64,000 nt of DNA from Zopfochytrium polystomum (taxonomy: Eukaryota; Chytridiomycota; Chytridiomycetes; Chytridiales; Chytridiaceae), in assembly GCA_025765615.1 (NCBI GenBank), contig JAIVFJ010000202.1:53320-117319 (forward strand), written 5' to 3'. Made by a program: the position numbers and the translations under genes. Below the pieces are notes generated by a model. The model was not told the origin of the DNA and did not search any database. It worked only from the letters and a program-made list of their open reading frames with translations. Shown here one piece after another: positions 1-11,877 of the stretch. Each line of letters opens with the position of its first letter. The first letter of the stretch is position 1.

Positions 1-1652
1 TCTTCTTCCTTTCGTTCTTTCTTTCTTTCTTGCTTTTCGTCTTTCTCCGCGTCCTTCTCCCTAACACTGCTCCGACTCCGACCTTCCCGGGTCCCGCTCC
101 GCACCTCCCGCATCTGTTCAGAGCTCGGCAACATTCGTAAGGACCAAACGCGCCTCTTCACAACTTGCCTGCCCGCCTTTTCGGGGCCGCAAACTGACAC
201 CATCCTCCGCACCAACAACAAAACAAACACCCTACTCCACCACCCCACCACCCCACCCGGGGGAAAAAAAAAAAAAAAAAAAACTTCCTTAGCTGGTGTC
301 AGCAACAACGGTAGGTCCCGTTCTTTTTTTTTTTTTTTTCTTTTTTTTCTCTTGCTCATGATTTTTCGTTCTCGTTGGATGTTTTTAGTGATGCTAATCA
401 CTTTTCTTTCCACACTCCACAACGCACCCCCCCAGCCATGTTTGGAAAAGGCACGTAAAATCTTCCCCAAAGAAAAAAAAAAAAAAAACAAACACAAAAA
501 AACCATGCGGAAACCGCCAGAGAAAGCTTACAGTTCTGATGAACACACTTGGCGTGGGGCGATTCCAATTCCATCAAACAAAAAAAACACAAAACAAAAA
601 CAACAGCGGGCAGAGTGCTCGACAAGGCAAACGGCCGTATGTATTTTGTATTGCAATGAAGATGCTATTCGTCGAGATTCGTGGCCCATTGCTGACAAAC
701 TCCATCCATCTCCCACCCTGCCGCTTTCTTTGCAATGCGTCACTCTTTTTTCTTGCTTCCTTCATCATCACAAATCCAGTCGCCGCAAATGTCCGTAAGT
801 CATCGTTACCGCGATTCCCCCTCCGCCCCCAGACGACGACGACATTATTGGTCGTTGTGGACAGACCCCCCCTCCCCCGTCGGCTCGAAGCCGTCTGCGC
901 CTTCCCACGGGCCTTTTTTTTTCTTCGATTTCCGTCTAACCCCTTCTCGCCCCTGAACCCAAAACGAAACGCAGCGGGAATGTCGGGCGGTGAGTCCAAC
1001 AGTTTTGTTGCCCCAAAAAATTTAGAAAATCAGGACTAACGAAAAACAAATCAATCCCACAATCAGCCGCGGAGTACGCGTACCGGGTAACTTTGTCCTT
1101 TGCTTCCCCAACCCCGCCGCCGGGCCCTCCTATACGTTGCAATCGTTTGACCTAACAAGCCGACTCCCCCGCCCTCCCCTCCCCCAACCCACCTGTTTTC
1201 GCAGCGGCGGCGCTGAGATGCAAATCGGAAAGTCGGCGCGGGACCCATTTGTTAATGTTTTGTCCTTTCCGAGGCCCACACCCTTTCGGGCATCGGGAAG
1301 TGATTCGCGTTTCCTCGTCTTCTTTTTTCTTTCTTTTTTTCTTTCTTTCTTTCCCCGTTGACATCAAGAGGAAAACACCAAGAAAAGGGGAAAAAAAGAA
1401 AATATCAGATTCTTCTATTCTTTCTCGCTGTTGCTAATACGACCGTGGAGTTGCAAAAGGGGTGGCGATAATTTTCGAAGGGACGGGTCCGATTGGTACT
1501 GAGTCCTGACAATGGAGGAGGATGGGTTGAAGGTTAGCTTCGTTTGTCGCGGTTTGGCCAAAATCCTTGTGTTTATGCTGTATTTGATACTTGCTTGTTG
1601 ATTCATTGAATGAGCGCGTTTTGCAGAAATGTTGGGTATTACGCGGCTGCTC

Positions 1653-1722
<70 letters not shown>

Positions 1723-2027
1723 TGTGTGTGTGTGTGTGCTGACTTACATGTACCTACGCGACAACAAGGAAATGAAAGAAAAGTGGTTGAAGTCTTTCCG
1801 TTACTTGGAGGGGGGAGTCTGGACGTAGCCGATCTCATTGTCGAATTATGGAATGATTCATCCACTTTCAGCTGAAAGACCAATCTCGGGGGGAAGGGGA
1901 GGGAGGGGGTGGGGGGAACTCGAGCTCCTCCGTGCTGCTACTCCCTGCTCGAAAGCGCAGCAGAGAGGCTCCGGCACCGCCGCCAGTGCCACGTTGCAAA
2001 TAACAGAAAATCCACCAAACCAGCAAG
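1..2027. other. Low-complexity intergenic stretch, no gene supported
   Basis: The stretch is pyrimidine-rich with many A and T homopolymers. An ATG at 980 runs ten bases into a good donor (GTGAGT at 990), and an acceptor-like TTTTCGCAG ends at 1204, so a short first exon is possible. I could not join these into a convincing reading frame. Nothing else recognisable is seen. Confidence 0.4.
1657..1738. repeat. (GA)n-(GT)n compound microsatellite
   Basis: About 32 GA units run directly into about nine GT units. It is a simple-sequence tract with no coding meaning, although it forces long charged or Val/Cys open frames on both strands. Confidence 0.95.
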
Positions 2028-2151
2028 GCGCGTATGGCCCGAGTTTTCGTCGCTTTCTCCCGTTGGACTCCGCCAAGGAAGCGGCTTTCCTCTTCTTATC
2101 ATCTTGCTTTGCCTCTGCAAAGTTTATCACGGCGTACCTCAACGCGGGCAG

Positions 2152-2633
2152 GCCTACACCCTGGTCGTGGCCGAGCCCAAGTTGGAGGAAGAAATGGTAA
2201 GAGGGCTACAGGGTTGGGAAGTGGGCGAGGGGAGAGGGTTGGGGAAGAGGCGGCGGTGTGGTGCAAATTCATACCTCGGTGGGCACCTCTCGAGATGCCA
2301 AAAAGGTCAAGACTTTCGTGCTGAACTGTGCCTTTTGGGGGGTCAATATAAGTGCATGGAGGGTGGAAAATATCTCAGAGAAAGATTGTAGGAACTCGTC
2401 AGAGCGAAATGAGCGCCGGAGTGGGGAAAGGGGGGGGGAGGGAGGGCTGCTCATACCACATCGATGCTTTCTGTTAGGCAGAACCGACTGGTATGCAGCA
2501 AGAGGCACAAGACAGACCCCAAACCTATTGTGACTGTCAGCTATTACTCTCAGGATGCCCATGGGAAAGTGAGCCACTGCCAATGCGAACCCAGGTGCTG
2601 GCTTGTGCTGTTGACAAATACTCCAAGTATTAA
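2152..2633 (+). CDS. Possible last two exons of an unidentified gene
   Basis: Two phase-0 exons fit together. The first (2152-2196) lies between an AG at 2150-2151 and a GTAAGA donor and reads AYTLVVAEPKLEEEM. The second (2478-2633) follows TTCTGTTAG and runs 51 codons to TAA, including the acidic, Cys-containing stretch RPQTYCDCQLLLSGCPWESE. The 281-bp intron between them is purine-rich. An upstream exon ending near 2027 (reading NNRKSTKPARR) before a GTATGG donor may belong too. No domain is recognised. Support is only splice-site quality and matching phase, so this is a weak call. Confidence 0.3.
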
Positions 2634-4089
2634 GTGGAACAGAAACCTGGTGTAAACAGTTTTCCTCCTCCTCTGCTCAAGCAGATAATATAGGAGAGGA
2701 TTTTACCCTGTGCTGGTCACACTTGCCTAGCAACTATTATAGCATGTCTCCTTCTCTTCAACGTGGGGAGAAGGACCACCCACAAACACACATCTCCACT
2801 TCATTCACTCCTTCCACTCACTCACTCAAGACTGTTTACACAACAGCATGCCAGCTATCTGGCTGCATCAACCACAGATTCTAGCTCAGAACAACAATCT
2901 CAACAAGCAGAATCAGCTTAGAGACCTTCTGGTTGGGAAGGCCAAAAATTTTCGGCGCCCTCTCTCCTGTAGAAATAGCGGAGACGGAGAAGCGGATGCG
3001 CCTTTTTGGATGGCAGCCTTAGCCTTAGGTGACGATGGCTCGTGCAGATGGCGGTGTTTGACAGCGAGACCATGTTTGACGTTAGATGCAACCACGAGGA
3101 GGGGGATGACTTCTTGCCATCGGGTTGAGAGTTTGGCAGGAGTGATGCTAGCTTTTGGCTAGTGGAAGTGTTGACCGTTGCTCGTGCTGCAGTCACGAGC
3201 GGCCACGGCCCCCCAACAAACGCTTTTGCTGCGGCGGTTTCTTGTCACTGCTGGAGCCAGCTGACCTCTCCTTTCCCCCAACACGCGAATCAAGTCCGTC
3301 GTTGCGTTGAAAGCTCTGTCTCTGTCTGTCTGCCTGTCTCTCTCACTCTCTCTCTGTCTGTTTGTCTGTCTGTCTGTCTCTCGCTCTGTCTCAAGGTAGC
3401 TGAGGGAGGTGACCACTATCGATCGACCGACCGACCAACTGACTGACTGACTGACCGACTGACTGGCTGACTGACCGACCGACTGACCGAGAAGCGGCAA
3501 AGCAGCAACGCGAAGTCTGCCCGCTTCCCAGTCCCACTCTTTTTTTTTTGCGTTTTTATCTTTTTTTTCTTATCTTTGCTGTGTACTTCCGTCGCGCGTT
3601 TTCTTTTCTTTTTTTCTCGTTTTTTTTTATTCGACCCTCGGTTTGCAAACATCAAACCACCCCCCTCCCACCCCGAACCGTGAGTGAGGCCCCCTGCTGG
3701 TGCAGTACAAACAGGTGCGGTCCCCCCGTCCGTTCTCGCGCGCGAGCTCGCCCCATCTGCCCCAAGAACAGACCGCCCTCTCAACGGGGAAGGTTCGTTT
3801 CATCGCTCGTCTTGCGCCAAACCCCAATTACAACCCCGGCCCGCAACGGGATTCCGGGCGAAAGAATGCAGCGTGTTGGATGGCTAGCATGTTGCAACGG
3901 CCCCGATTTCACCGACAGCGTCGCTCGACGTTGTGGTCCGTCATTGGCCCGCATCTTACCCCTTCCCCCCCCCCCCCCCCCGGCCACCGCGAATGAGTGG
4001 AGCGTGTTGGATGCAGAGCTTGCCGTGGGTCACTCCCGACCCGCTCATTTAGTGAAGGCTGAAGCTCACATGACCATCGTCGCATTTAG
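2634..4089. other. Intergenic region with microsatellites
   Basis: No convincing coding exon was found between the putative gene ending at 2633 and the multi-exon gene starting at 4093. The interval holds TCTG- and GACT/GACC-type simple repeats, T-rich tracts near 3540-3630 and a C homopolymer near 3965-3980. Confidence 0.5.
3318..3492. repeat. TCTG/TCTC and GACT/GACC tetranucleotide repeats
   Basis: Degenerate CTGTCTGT units (3318-3390) are followed after a short gap by GACT, GACC and GACG tetramers (3421-3492). Open frames here, such as SQSVSQSVS on the minus strand, are repeat artefacts. Confidence 0.9.
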
Positions 4090-4092
4090 ATC

Positions 4093-4893
4093 ATGGCCGA
4101 AATCGACAACATCAGTGATGGAGGCTCCCCTGTTCCCTTCGACGACTACCTACACTATGATCTTGAAGGTTCTCCCTCTCCTACAGAGGAGGATGCCGCC
4201 ATGAAGTACGGAAATAAGGTGAGATGAGAGAGGAGGGATCGGGTTGATTTCGTCACGGGTTTGAGAGGGGAGGGGAATTGATAGTGCGTGGGACACCCCC
4301 TCGGAACGACGACGTTGCGCCCAAACACCTTAAAAAATTCGCCGAAGGGACGCTAATCGAAAACGCGATTTATCCTTTTCAAGAGTGGTCAACTTTCTCC
4401 GCCACGGAGTGACGGCAGTCAGTCGCCAAGTCCGAATTCCAGTTCTCTGCAGGAGGCGGCAAGCAGCTGGTTGCCTCGGAGCCCCGATACGGTATGAGCC
4501 CCAGTTCTCTCACATCAAATACTTTGTGATTAGCTGTGGCGCAAGGAATCCAACACAAGTTTCGGCCTTCGCGCCCGCCCACACCTACCCACCCCGCGGC
4601 CCCCCCCTTCCAACCTAACCCATCAAACTTGTCCACGGCTTACTGCTTGAAAACGATATTTATACATCTAGGACGACGGCAGGCAGGCTTTTCCGACACA
4701 GGGCTACGGTGGTTCGTCGAAGCGTTCCATTCATTCGGTGAAAGCCGCAAACGAAGCTTTGCTTCCAAGATCCGATGGGGTACGGAAATCTGCCCCCGGC
4801 TCGCCTCCTCAACACTCTCACGGATTCCTTCCTACCTCCAATCGCCCTCACACGCCTCCCCCATCTCCACCTCCTCCGCGAATCCGCGTCCTC

Positions 4894-4925
<32 letters not shown>

Positions 4926-6574
4926 ATCTCCCACCTCCCACCTCCTCCGTTCCTCTTTGATTGAGTCCTGTCCTTTCCGCGGACTGCTCCTGCGATACAC
5001 TTACATTTTCTCTTCAGGACCCACTCAACAGCGACAATGATACTGACGATGCTCTGGAAAGGATCTCCGCCGTTCCCACTGCATTCTGGCAAACGGCTGA
5101 CCTTGGCGGCTGGGAAGAGAACAGCTTTGAGTCGGTCAACGACTTGGTGAACAGGTCTGGATCGGTCGAACAGGTCGGCGGCGACCAGGTATTATTTCCT
5201 CCCACCCTCCCGTGTTTCGTCAGTAATGGTCTGCAAAAAAAAAAAAATTAAAAAATTAAAAATTGAAAAATATTTAGGGTAACTTCACGGCTCCCCAAGA
5301 GATTGGGGATTCGGGCGCAATGCAGCAGGCTCGACACGGAGGACTTTCCCGTCGACCAGAACCAAGCGTTCATCGACGAGTGCGAAACGGACTCGATGTA
5401 TCGCCTTTTGCGGTAAGTAGCGTACCTTCTTTTTTTTTTTCCCCCCCGTTCTGATGACGGCGCCCACAACATTTTCCCTTGTGGAAATATAAATTAAAAT
5501 GAAACAAAATACATTCTTAGAGAAACTCCACGACTCCGCTGGCGATCCCCGTGGGTTCAGGCGTTGTTCCATTTGCTTCGTCTTCTGCGGTAAGAAGCAT
5601 ACCTCTTCTCTAATTACGAGGACCTCGCAGCTGTTCCCCTACCAACCCAAATCCCACGACACCCACCCGTCCCAACGTCCCGTGCCCCCTCCAAATTAAT
5701 TTGCGATCTCCATCATCGAATTGACGTGTCGTCTTCCTCACCCTCCCGACCTTTCCGTCCATTCTCGAAAACGCTGTTATTCCAATTTATAGGGTCAACA
5801 TCTTTCGGCAGAGGGCGGTGTTGATTTGTCGGATCACACGGTATGCGGATCCCCACCTACCACCTCCGTCACCACCTTCCCATTTGGGTCCTGCACTCCG
5901 CCCTTCCGACCCGCCTCACCCCCGTACCTACCTCCCATCTTCTTCTTCTTTCCCTTATCGATGGACATCCAAAAACTTACGCTCCTGCACCGTCGGTGCC
6001 CGTGCCCCACAACCGCGGGGACAACAGCATCTTCTTATCCCGGACAAACCGCAACTACAGTTGCCAGTGGCGGTAAAGCTCTCCAGCCAACGTATCACAT
6101 GCTCGGACCCGCCCGCAGATATGCGCCAGCTGAGCGCAACGATGCACCGACCCTCGCGCGACCCTCCTCGGCAAGTGTGCCAAGGTGCTTACCAACGACC
6201 GTTACGTCTCCTCGCGGGTGGTGACCATGAACGACACGGCGAAGACGCAGTACTGCTTCCGGCTGTCCGACCAGTGGCACGATCCATGGTGCGGCCCAGT
6301 CAAGCGAGTAAAGTCCGGGAACAGCTACGCGTACGCTTGCGTAACGTGTGGGCAGATCGTGCTCGGGGACATCGTGAAAGTGAACGGCATCGAGGTCGCG
6401 GCGTCGGGTTCGAGTTGGCAATATTCGTGTCCAGTGTGCCGGTGGACCCTCGACCGGAATCGGCACGGAAGCGTGCTGGATTTGATTACTCATATGGTGA
6501 CATTCAAGCCGGTGGGAGTCACGCTGCCGAGAGGGGAAGAAGACCCGCACAGTCAATACGTGAAAAACCAGTAA
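4093..6574 (+). CDS. Multi-exon protein with C-terminal paired CxxC (zinc-ribbon-like) exon
   Basis: This gene is assembled from splice sites. Exons are 4093-4218, 4384-4491, 4672-4779, 5018-5188, 5278-5412, 5521-5589, 5793-5840, probably 6028-6072, and 6176-6574 (stop TAA). Every exon length is a multiple of three, so all junctions are phase 0, and every donor is GT. The N-terminal part starts MAEIDNISDGGSPVPFDDYL and is acidic and Ser/Pro/Gln-rich, hence probably disordered. The last exon (132 codons) is folded-looking and has two Cys pairs (CVTC and CPVC) about 28 residues apart, plus nearby Cys, Trp and His, which suggests zinc binding. The full product would be about 402 aa. A TTTAG acceptor just before the first ATG means 4090 could instead begin an internal exon. 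The eighth exon and the last acceptor (6176 or 6185) are the least certain. I recognise no named family; a nuclear or nucleic-acid role is only a guess. Confidence 0.65.
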
Positions 6575-7507
6575 GAGAACAATCCATTGAAAACCCCCGC
6601 TTCTTCTATTGGCTCTTACATGTACATGTACATTTCTCCTCTGCTGCCCACTCGGCGACAACTAGGGGTTTCGGCCCAGCTGAGCTACGGGAAGCTTTGG
6701 GCAAGGTAACCAGCGCTCGAAGCGCAAAGCGCACAAAGCGAGAAAAAAGCAACCACGAAGCACAAAGCAAGCCCAAAAGCGCAAAGCGACCCCGACTCGG
6801 ATGATGTGATTGAAGTGGAAAGCTGCTTTTTTTGGGCGGGCAAAAGCTCAGGCAATCGGAGGCTCCGTGTTGGGGGTCGGTTGGTTTTTGCTGTTAGGAA
6901 AGGGGGGACGGCCCCGGTCAGCGACACTTACTGTCCAAAAGCTCTTTTTTCTCTCCTGTTGTGAAGTTCTTCCTGCTGAAATTTTGTTTAGTTTGAACTC
7001 GCTCTTTTCTTTCTCTATATTGGTCGTCCAACTTCTCCCCCGTTTTCCCTTTGCCCACCCAACAAAAGCTGGACATTTCATTTTTCTGATTTCGTGTTAA
7101 ACAACATTTTTTGGGATCGCGCGTGAATTGTCGACGACAAGAAAAACAATGCGTCAGTAGGAGGAGCTACTGCGGGTTTCCTACCAAAAGGCTGCAAGAG
7201 GCTTGAGTGAACAAACATAATGCGTACAATCCAAGAGAATCGGAGTAATATCGCTGGTTTCTGGGTAGTCCCCTCTGCGAGACATTTGCGGGACAAACCA
7301 CGAGACAGTTCAATAATTCCCCCCTTTTTTTTTTTTTACGATTTTTTATTCTTTTTTTTCTTGTGGATTTACATATAGAAAAAGGGGAAAAAAAAAGAGA
7401 AAGAAATAAACACAGACACAGAATTGGAGACTGGGACCGCGACAGACAGAGGGGCAGGCAGGCAGACAGGCAGACAGGCAGACAGGCAGACAGACAGACA
7501 GATCCAA
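6575..7507. other. Intergenic region with GGCAGACA repeat
   Basis: The region contains a run of AAGCGCAAAGCG-type units near 6717-6790, T- and A-rich stretches, and a GGCAGACA tandem repeat at about 7450-7500. The repeat directly abuts the 3' end of the minus-strand gene that stops at 7508. No gene is supported. Confidence 0.5.
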
Positions 7508-7921
7508 TCACTTGTCCTCGGTGCCGGCCTTGAGGAACTGGCCCAGGCGGCCGCGCAGCTTGCCCAGCATGCCCGTCGTCGGCAGCTTGTCGTGCAGCTT
7601 CTGCAGGCGGCCCGACGTCACCATCGCCTTGGCCTTCTCGAACAAGCCCGCGTCCTTGAGCTCCTGCACGAACTTGGCCTTGACGGCCGGCGTCATTTCT
7701 GACGGCGGCAAGTACAGCGCGAGCAGGGGAGAGAGGAGCGAGAGGAGCGAGAAAGGGGGAAAGCGGGATCGGTTAGGCCCTCGTGTGCAAAGGGGGGGCA
7801 GTGAATCAACAGATCCCTTACCTTCGATGACTGGCGCCGGCGCGGGCAGGGCCTGCACGCTGACGGCCGCGATGACGCAGACGAAGACGGCGACAAAGAG
7901 GGCGAGGAAGGAGAGCCTCAT
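7508..7921 (-). CDS. Small secreted protein, two exons
   Basis: The ATG at 7921 opens a classical signal peptide (MRLSFLALFVAVFVCVIAAV, then SVQALPAPAP). Exon 1 (7921-7822) ends at a GTAAGG donor; exon 2 (7698-7508) follows an AG and keeps the frame through a split Glu codon, giving 96 aa. The mature part is Lys-rich and helical (KAKFVQELKDAGLFEKAKAM), with no cysteines and no recognised domain. A TATA-like element lies about 95 bp upstream. The protein is probably exported or vacuolar; its function is unknown. Reading straight through the intron would instead insert a low-complexity Ser/Leu stretch, which is why I prefer the spliced model. Confidence 0.7.
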   Translation of the reverse strand: MRLSFLALFVAVFVCVIAAVSVQALPAPAPVIEGKGSVDSLPPLCTRGPNRSRFPPFSLLSLLSPLLALYLPPSEMTPAVKAKFVQELKDAGLFEKAKAMVTSGRLQKLHDKLPTTGMLGKLRGRLGQFLKAGTEDK

Positions 7922-8012
7922 TTTGTTTTCAGTGAGTGGGAGCAAGAAAGAGAGGGAGTGTGTGTGTTGACTGAGCGAGTGCAGATGAGGGTGAATGTGG
8001 CAACGCCTCTCC

Positions 8013-8022
8013 ATTTTATATC
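8013..8022 (-). promoter_or_regulatory. TATA box of the small secreted protein gene
   Basis: GATATAAAAT on the minus strand lies 92-101 bp before the ATG at 7921. That distance suits a TATA element with a 60-70 nt leader. Confidence 0.5.
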
Positions 8023-8711
8023 GTGCGAGGTGGCCTCTGATTCTCCTTTTTTTTTTTTTTTTTTTTTTTTTTTTCCTTCTTTTCTTCCTCTGTCTTCGTG
8101 TGCTCAGCCCGCCTTCCAGATATCAGCCCGCATAAGGAAAGTCGGCTGACAGTCTAAATTGGATCTAGACACACTCCCTACAACGAGTGGGCCAGCGACA
8201 GAGAGACAGACACAGAACCAGCTGTGAAATCCGGACCATTCCGCCGCCTGTGCATGCTCTGTGGTGACGAGTAGGAATCCGAAAGGCGCCGGGTGAGAGT
8301 GGCGAAGCACATTCACCAGCCGTCCCCAACAGGCGCTGGGTGCGAGCTTCCTTTCCCTGGTGGTTCGCACCGTCTCCACCCAAGCCCACACTGGCACAAG
8401 TGTGCCTCCTCGCAGTAAAAATGAGAGAAAAAAAAGGATGACGAGGGGCGAAGGCTCCCCCCAATTGTATTTGCGTGAGGGGGTATCTCTCGGAGAACAG
8501 CGGAAAGAAGTGCAATTTTTTTTTTTTCTTCGCCTTTCTCGTTCTGAGAAACGGACGAGACGAGCTGGCTGCAGCCCAGAATAAAAAAAAAATAGGAGAC
8601 CGGAACAGCAGAAAAAAACCCAAATACTTCGTGCGCGAAGTCGCACCAGAACAGAGCGCAAAAAAAAAAACCAAACACACACACACACACACACACAACT
8701 TCAATTTTCTT
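8023..8711. other. Intergenic, homopolymer-rich
   Basis: The stretch has a roughly 30-nt T tract (8047-8074), further T and A tracts, and an ACAC tract at 8674-8697. No coding exon could be supported. Confidence 0.5.
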
Positions 8712-9225
8712 TCAATCCAATTCTTCCCTCGCTCGACCGCTGTCCCCACGGGGAGCCTCCGCTGCGATTGTTGCGCTGCCCCCCTCCTTCGCCTCCTCCT
8801 CCTCCTCCCCGACTTTGCCGTACTCCTTGACGTCGGCCGCGTCTCGACTCCGTCGCCGTCACCCACCGTGAAGTCCTCACCGTCGACGGTGGCCGCGGCG
8901 GCAATGGCTTTCGGTCCTACGTGCTCGATCTTTTGTTTGTCGGGAGGGGTTGGGGCGGGGGTTTGGTTTGGGTGGAGGGTTTAGTGCAAGGGTGATATCG
9001 CTGCCATCCACAAAATCTCCTCACCGCTTTGATGGCTGGACCTGTTTTAGAAACCGTTTCAGTAACATGTCGGGGAAAGTCACCACCGCCCCATTTTACC
9101 AAGGCTGAAACGACGCCTCAGCACAACGCCACGATCTCCATCCAAGCCGTTCGCGTCCGAGCTCGCTGGAAGGCCGTGGAGGCCAGAAGTGTCGCGACGA
9201 GGACGGGGAGGTTGACGAGCTTCAT
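8712..9225 (-). pseudogene. Possible small secreted protein gene, disrupted
   Basis: The ATG at 9225 starts a signal-peptide-like stretch (MKLVNLPVLVATLLASTAFQ), and a TATA-like element (CTTATAAATT) lies about 105 bp upstream. The frame then meets TGA after 35 codons. Further down, coding-like pieces appear in other frames: EHVGPKAIAAAATVDGEDF, then an acidic tail DVKEYGKVGEEEEEAKEGG ending in a stop at 8712. I could not find introns that join them cleanly, so I call it a frameshifted remnant. A real gene with small introns remains possible. Confidence 0.3.
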
Positions 9226-9624
9226 TTTTTTTGGCTTCAGTTTGTTCTCGTTCGTTCGTTGGGGTTTGGTGCGCTTTTTGAAGGGACGGGGTTTGCTGTT
9301 TGTGCGCAAGCACAATGGGAATCAATTTATAAGATGAGATGACCTCCTTTCTGCTGCGGCTCCTTCAGTCGGGGGCGTGACTGGCTGTGGTTTCCGAAAT
9401 GGATCGGTTGATGCCAGCAGACACGAACAATGCCGCAATCCCTCCCGCTTTTCTTCCCTAACGCGGCAGAAACGTTTCGAACGAGCACCGTTCGCGGCAT
9501 AATGGGGCATTACATGTAGTTATTGTTCTTGGGATTTACCATCCAATCCGAACGAACAAAGAAAAAACCTATTCCTCTTTTGCGTTCTTGATCTGTATAT
9601 GGGGCGGAGAGAAGTCAAAGAGGG
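9226..9624. other. Intergenic
   Basis: Apart from the TATA-like element near 9328-9337 that serves the minus-strand ORF start at 9225, I see no feature here. Confidence 0.4.
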
Positions 9625-10475
9625 TCAGGACAAGTACTGGTGAGATACGAAGGGGAAAAGTCCACCACTCACGTAGTCGTTCACCACCACTTCCAGCAAC
9701 CGACCCCTGATCCAGTATGGCGGCATGGAATTTCTTGATCTCAAACTTGTCGCCGAGCTCCTCCTCGGCCTTGGCGCGCAGCTCCATGATCTTGATCTCC
9801 CCAATCTTGTACGAGAGCGCCTGGCCGGCAGCACGCAGTACCGCTTCACCTCGATCTCGAGCTCCGGCCGCGCCATGTACTCGACGCCTTCCGCAATGGT
9901 CCAACCTTTGGCGTGCAGACCAGCGTCAACGACGAGCCGGCACGCGCGCTGCATCTCGCACTCGAGCCGCCCAAACAGGTCGAACGGGTCCGCGTAGAAG
10001 ACCATCTCTTCCCCGAGGTACTCGCAGTACAGCTCGTAGCTCTCGTCGTACGACGTCTCCGGGTTCATCTTGCGGATCACGTGCTGGGTCTCGTTTTCGA
10101 GGGCGAGTGACACCTGGTGGCGGTGGCCAGGCACCGCCTCGTGGAGACACGTTGCTACGGCAACGTGCCGCAGCTTGGTCGTGTGGAGGCGCATGTTTGC
10201 CTTGAACGATCCGGCCCTTTATAAACCATTAGAATTTGAACAAGCACATGTTAACTTATTGCGTAGGGGTCGACACGCCTCGTTCCCCATGACCTTCTTC
10301 GCCTCCCAGCACGGCCGCGTCCAGTGCGACGCCCTCGAGCCCCTCGAACGACGAAGCCGCGCACCTCTTGATCAACAACTCGATCGATGGTTTCGGCAGT
10401 GCAACCTTGCGGCGAATCCCGTGTCGGAAATTGTCGATAATGTTGTCAAACACCTTGGGCAGGAGGGAGAGACGT
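9625..10475 (-). pseudogene. DUF885 metallopeptidase-like gene, decayed remnant
   Basis: Three family blocks lie in order on the minus strand. The first is FDNIIDNFRHGIRRKVALPKP (10453-10391). The second carries the motif HEAVPGH with YLGEEMVFYADPFDLFGRLE (10194-9830). The third is GQALSYKIGEIKIMELRAKA with a C-terminal LLEVVVNDYV. DUF885 proteins are about 550-600 aa and keep some 150-200 residues between the first two blocks; here only about 60 bp separate them, so a large piece is deleted. The reading frame also shifts between VLP and GQALSYK, where one base appears to be missing, and again before LLEVVVNDYV. This is a clear family match and clearly not an intact gene. Confidence 0.75.
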
Positions 10476-10779
10476 TTTCTGTTGTTTGCAAAGTCGTCCG
10501 GTGCTGGCCGGTTGGTATTGTCCTGTGTTTCACGTTTGGAAGAAAAAAGGAAGACGAAGAATCAACGTCAAGAATTAGCCCTCAACAGATCAGAGTAATC
10601 ACAGATGGAGTGCCGTACCGTAGCCCATTCAAAGAAGGCCAGTATCCCTATCATGTGGCTAAAACCCGGATATCTGTAACTGCATCGCCACCGAACGATA
10701 CAACCAAAGCAGGTGCGAAGGCAAAGACACAAACTTTTCGCTTAGCTCCAACGAGTATCCAACTTTCCCCGGCACACCT

Positions 10780-11790
10780 TCCTCTTCGAGCCGATGTGGT
10801 GAAGAGCTTGAGAAATCTCAGATCGTCGGAATCCTGCTTGGTCAAGCGTCCGTCATACTCCTTCTCGACAGCCTCCGCCACCGACCGAATGTCTTTCAGG
10901 CTGACGATGAATTTCTCACTGAACGCCTTGGACACCTGGTAAACCTGGTCCTCAAACTTGCCGCGGATGCCGAACATGAGGGCGAACACTGTTGAGCCCG
11001 GGGACTGGGTAAGTTTGGGGCGCAGAGCGAAGAGCGGAGACGGTTCGCAATGGGAAAGAAATGGTGGTCGAAACGCACGCGGATCGGCTTCAAGGAGGAT
11101 CGACGGCCTTATAATTAATTTAGTGCGGCGATGGCTTGAGCAGCAGCCATGGTGAACGGTTAAGCGGTACCGGGCAGCGGCGTGTGTCCTTTCACATGAC
11201 ACTTGGGGGGGTGATAACCTTGACCTGGACAAGTCCGTCGCCACCAGACGGCAAGCTTTTGGACTTGACTTGCCCACGAAATTATGTCTTTTCTCACACG
11301 GCCTAGCCCCATGTAATAATCAATGCTCTGCGTCAAGCCAGGGGAGGCTGCCAGACGTGAATTTTTCGGGCCGGAACAAAAATGGCCCCCATTGCCAGTC
11401 CATCTTTCTCGCACTGATCCGGCTTCAATGCGATTAAGCGCCTCGATGCAGCCACTTCCACAGCCTGTTTCGCCGCCGATCGTGCTTGTCGCGCAGCATC
11501 GTTCGCCTCGGCGGCTGAAATCTTTGCCGAATCCACCATCCACTGCAACGCTTCGCCGCGCCCCGCAAGCCAGACGAGCTCTCGCTTATTTGCTCCGCAA
11601 GCATCGCCGCCAGATCCGCCTTCGAAGACGCTCGCTGCGCTTTCCGTGCGGCAGCCGTTGCCGCAGCTACCGTCGGCGCCCTCGATGCTCGTTCCAGCCT
11701 TTGCCTGGCTTTCGCGGATTGCACCACCGCGAGCTTGCCGAAGCTGGTCGCCACATTCAGTTCGAGTTTGCCGCCCAAGGGGTATCTGAA
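10780..11790 (-). pseudogene. Unidentified helical Ala/Lys-rich gene, fragmented
   Basis: One exon-like piece follows a TTAATCTTCAG acceptor near 11790 and reads SFGKLAVVQSAKARQRLERA, then Ala-rich helix. A second piece in another frame reads VDSAKISAAEANDAARQARS. A third follows a CTTACCCAG acceptor near 11006 and reads MFGIRGKFEDQVYQVSKAFS through EKEYDGRLTKQDSDDLRFLK. The amphipathic, charged composition looks like genuine coiled-coil protein, but the pieces do not join without a frameshift. The order fits a single minus-strand gene lying upstream of the DUF885 remnant. No family is recognised. Confidence 0.3.
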
Positions 11791-11877
11791 GATTAAGTTC
11801 GGCAGTGGAGAAGGGTAAGGGAAGGGGAGGAAGGAAAGGCGGTGTGTTGAAAAACCAAGAGATATTCTTGTATTAAA

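Noticed and set aside
352..1142. Several 60-166-codon ORFs on both strands
   Set aside because: They are driven by homopolymers (Lys and Phe runs) and GC bias, overlap each other in all frames and show no domain or splice logic.
1434..1883. 149-codon minus-strand ORF
   Set aside because: Its core is a Ser-Leu repeat created by the GA microsatellite.
5818..6804. 328-codon plus-strand ORF
   Set aside because: It overlaps the spliced gene in another frame, is Arg/Pro/Ser-rich, and runs through clear donor and acceptor sites. The zinc-ribbon frame (6176-6574) has much better protein character.
8165..8866. 233-codon minus-strand ORF
   Set aside because: Basic and Phe-rich low complexity through T, A and CA tracts; no family features.
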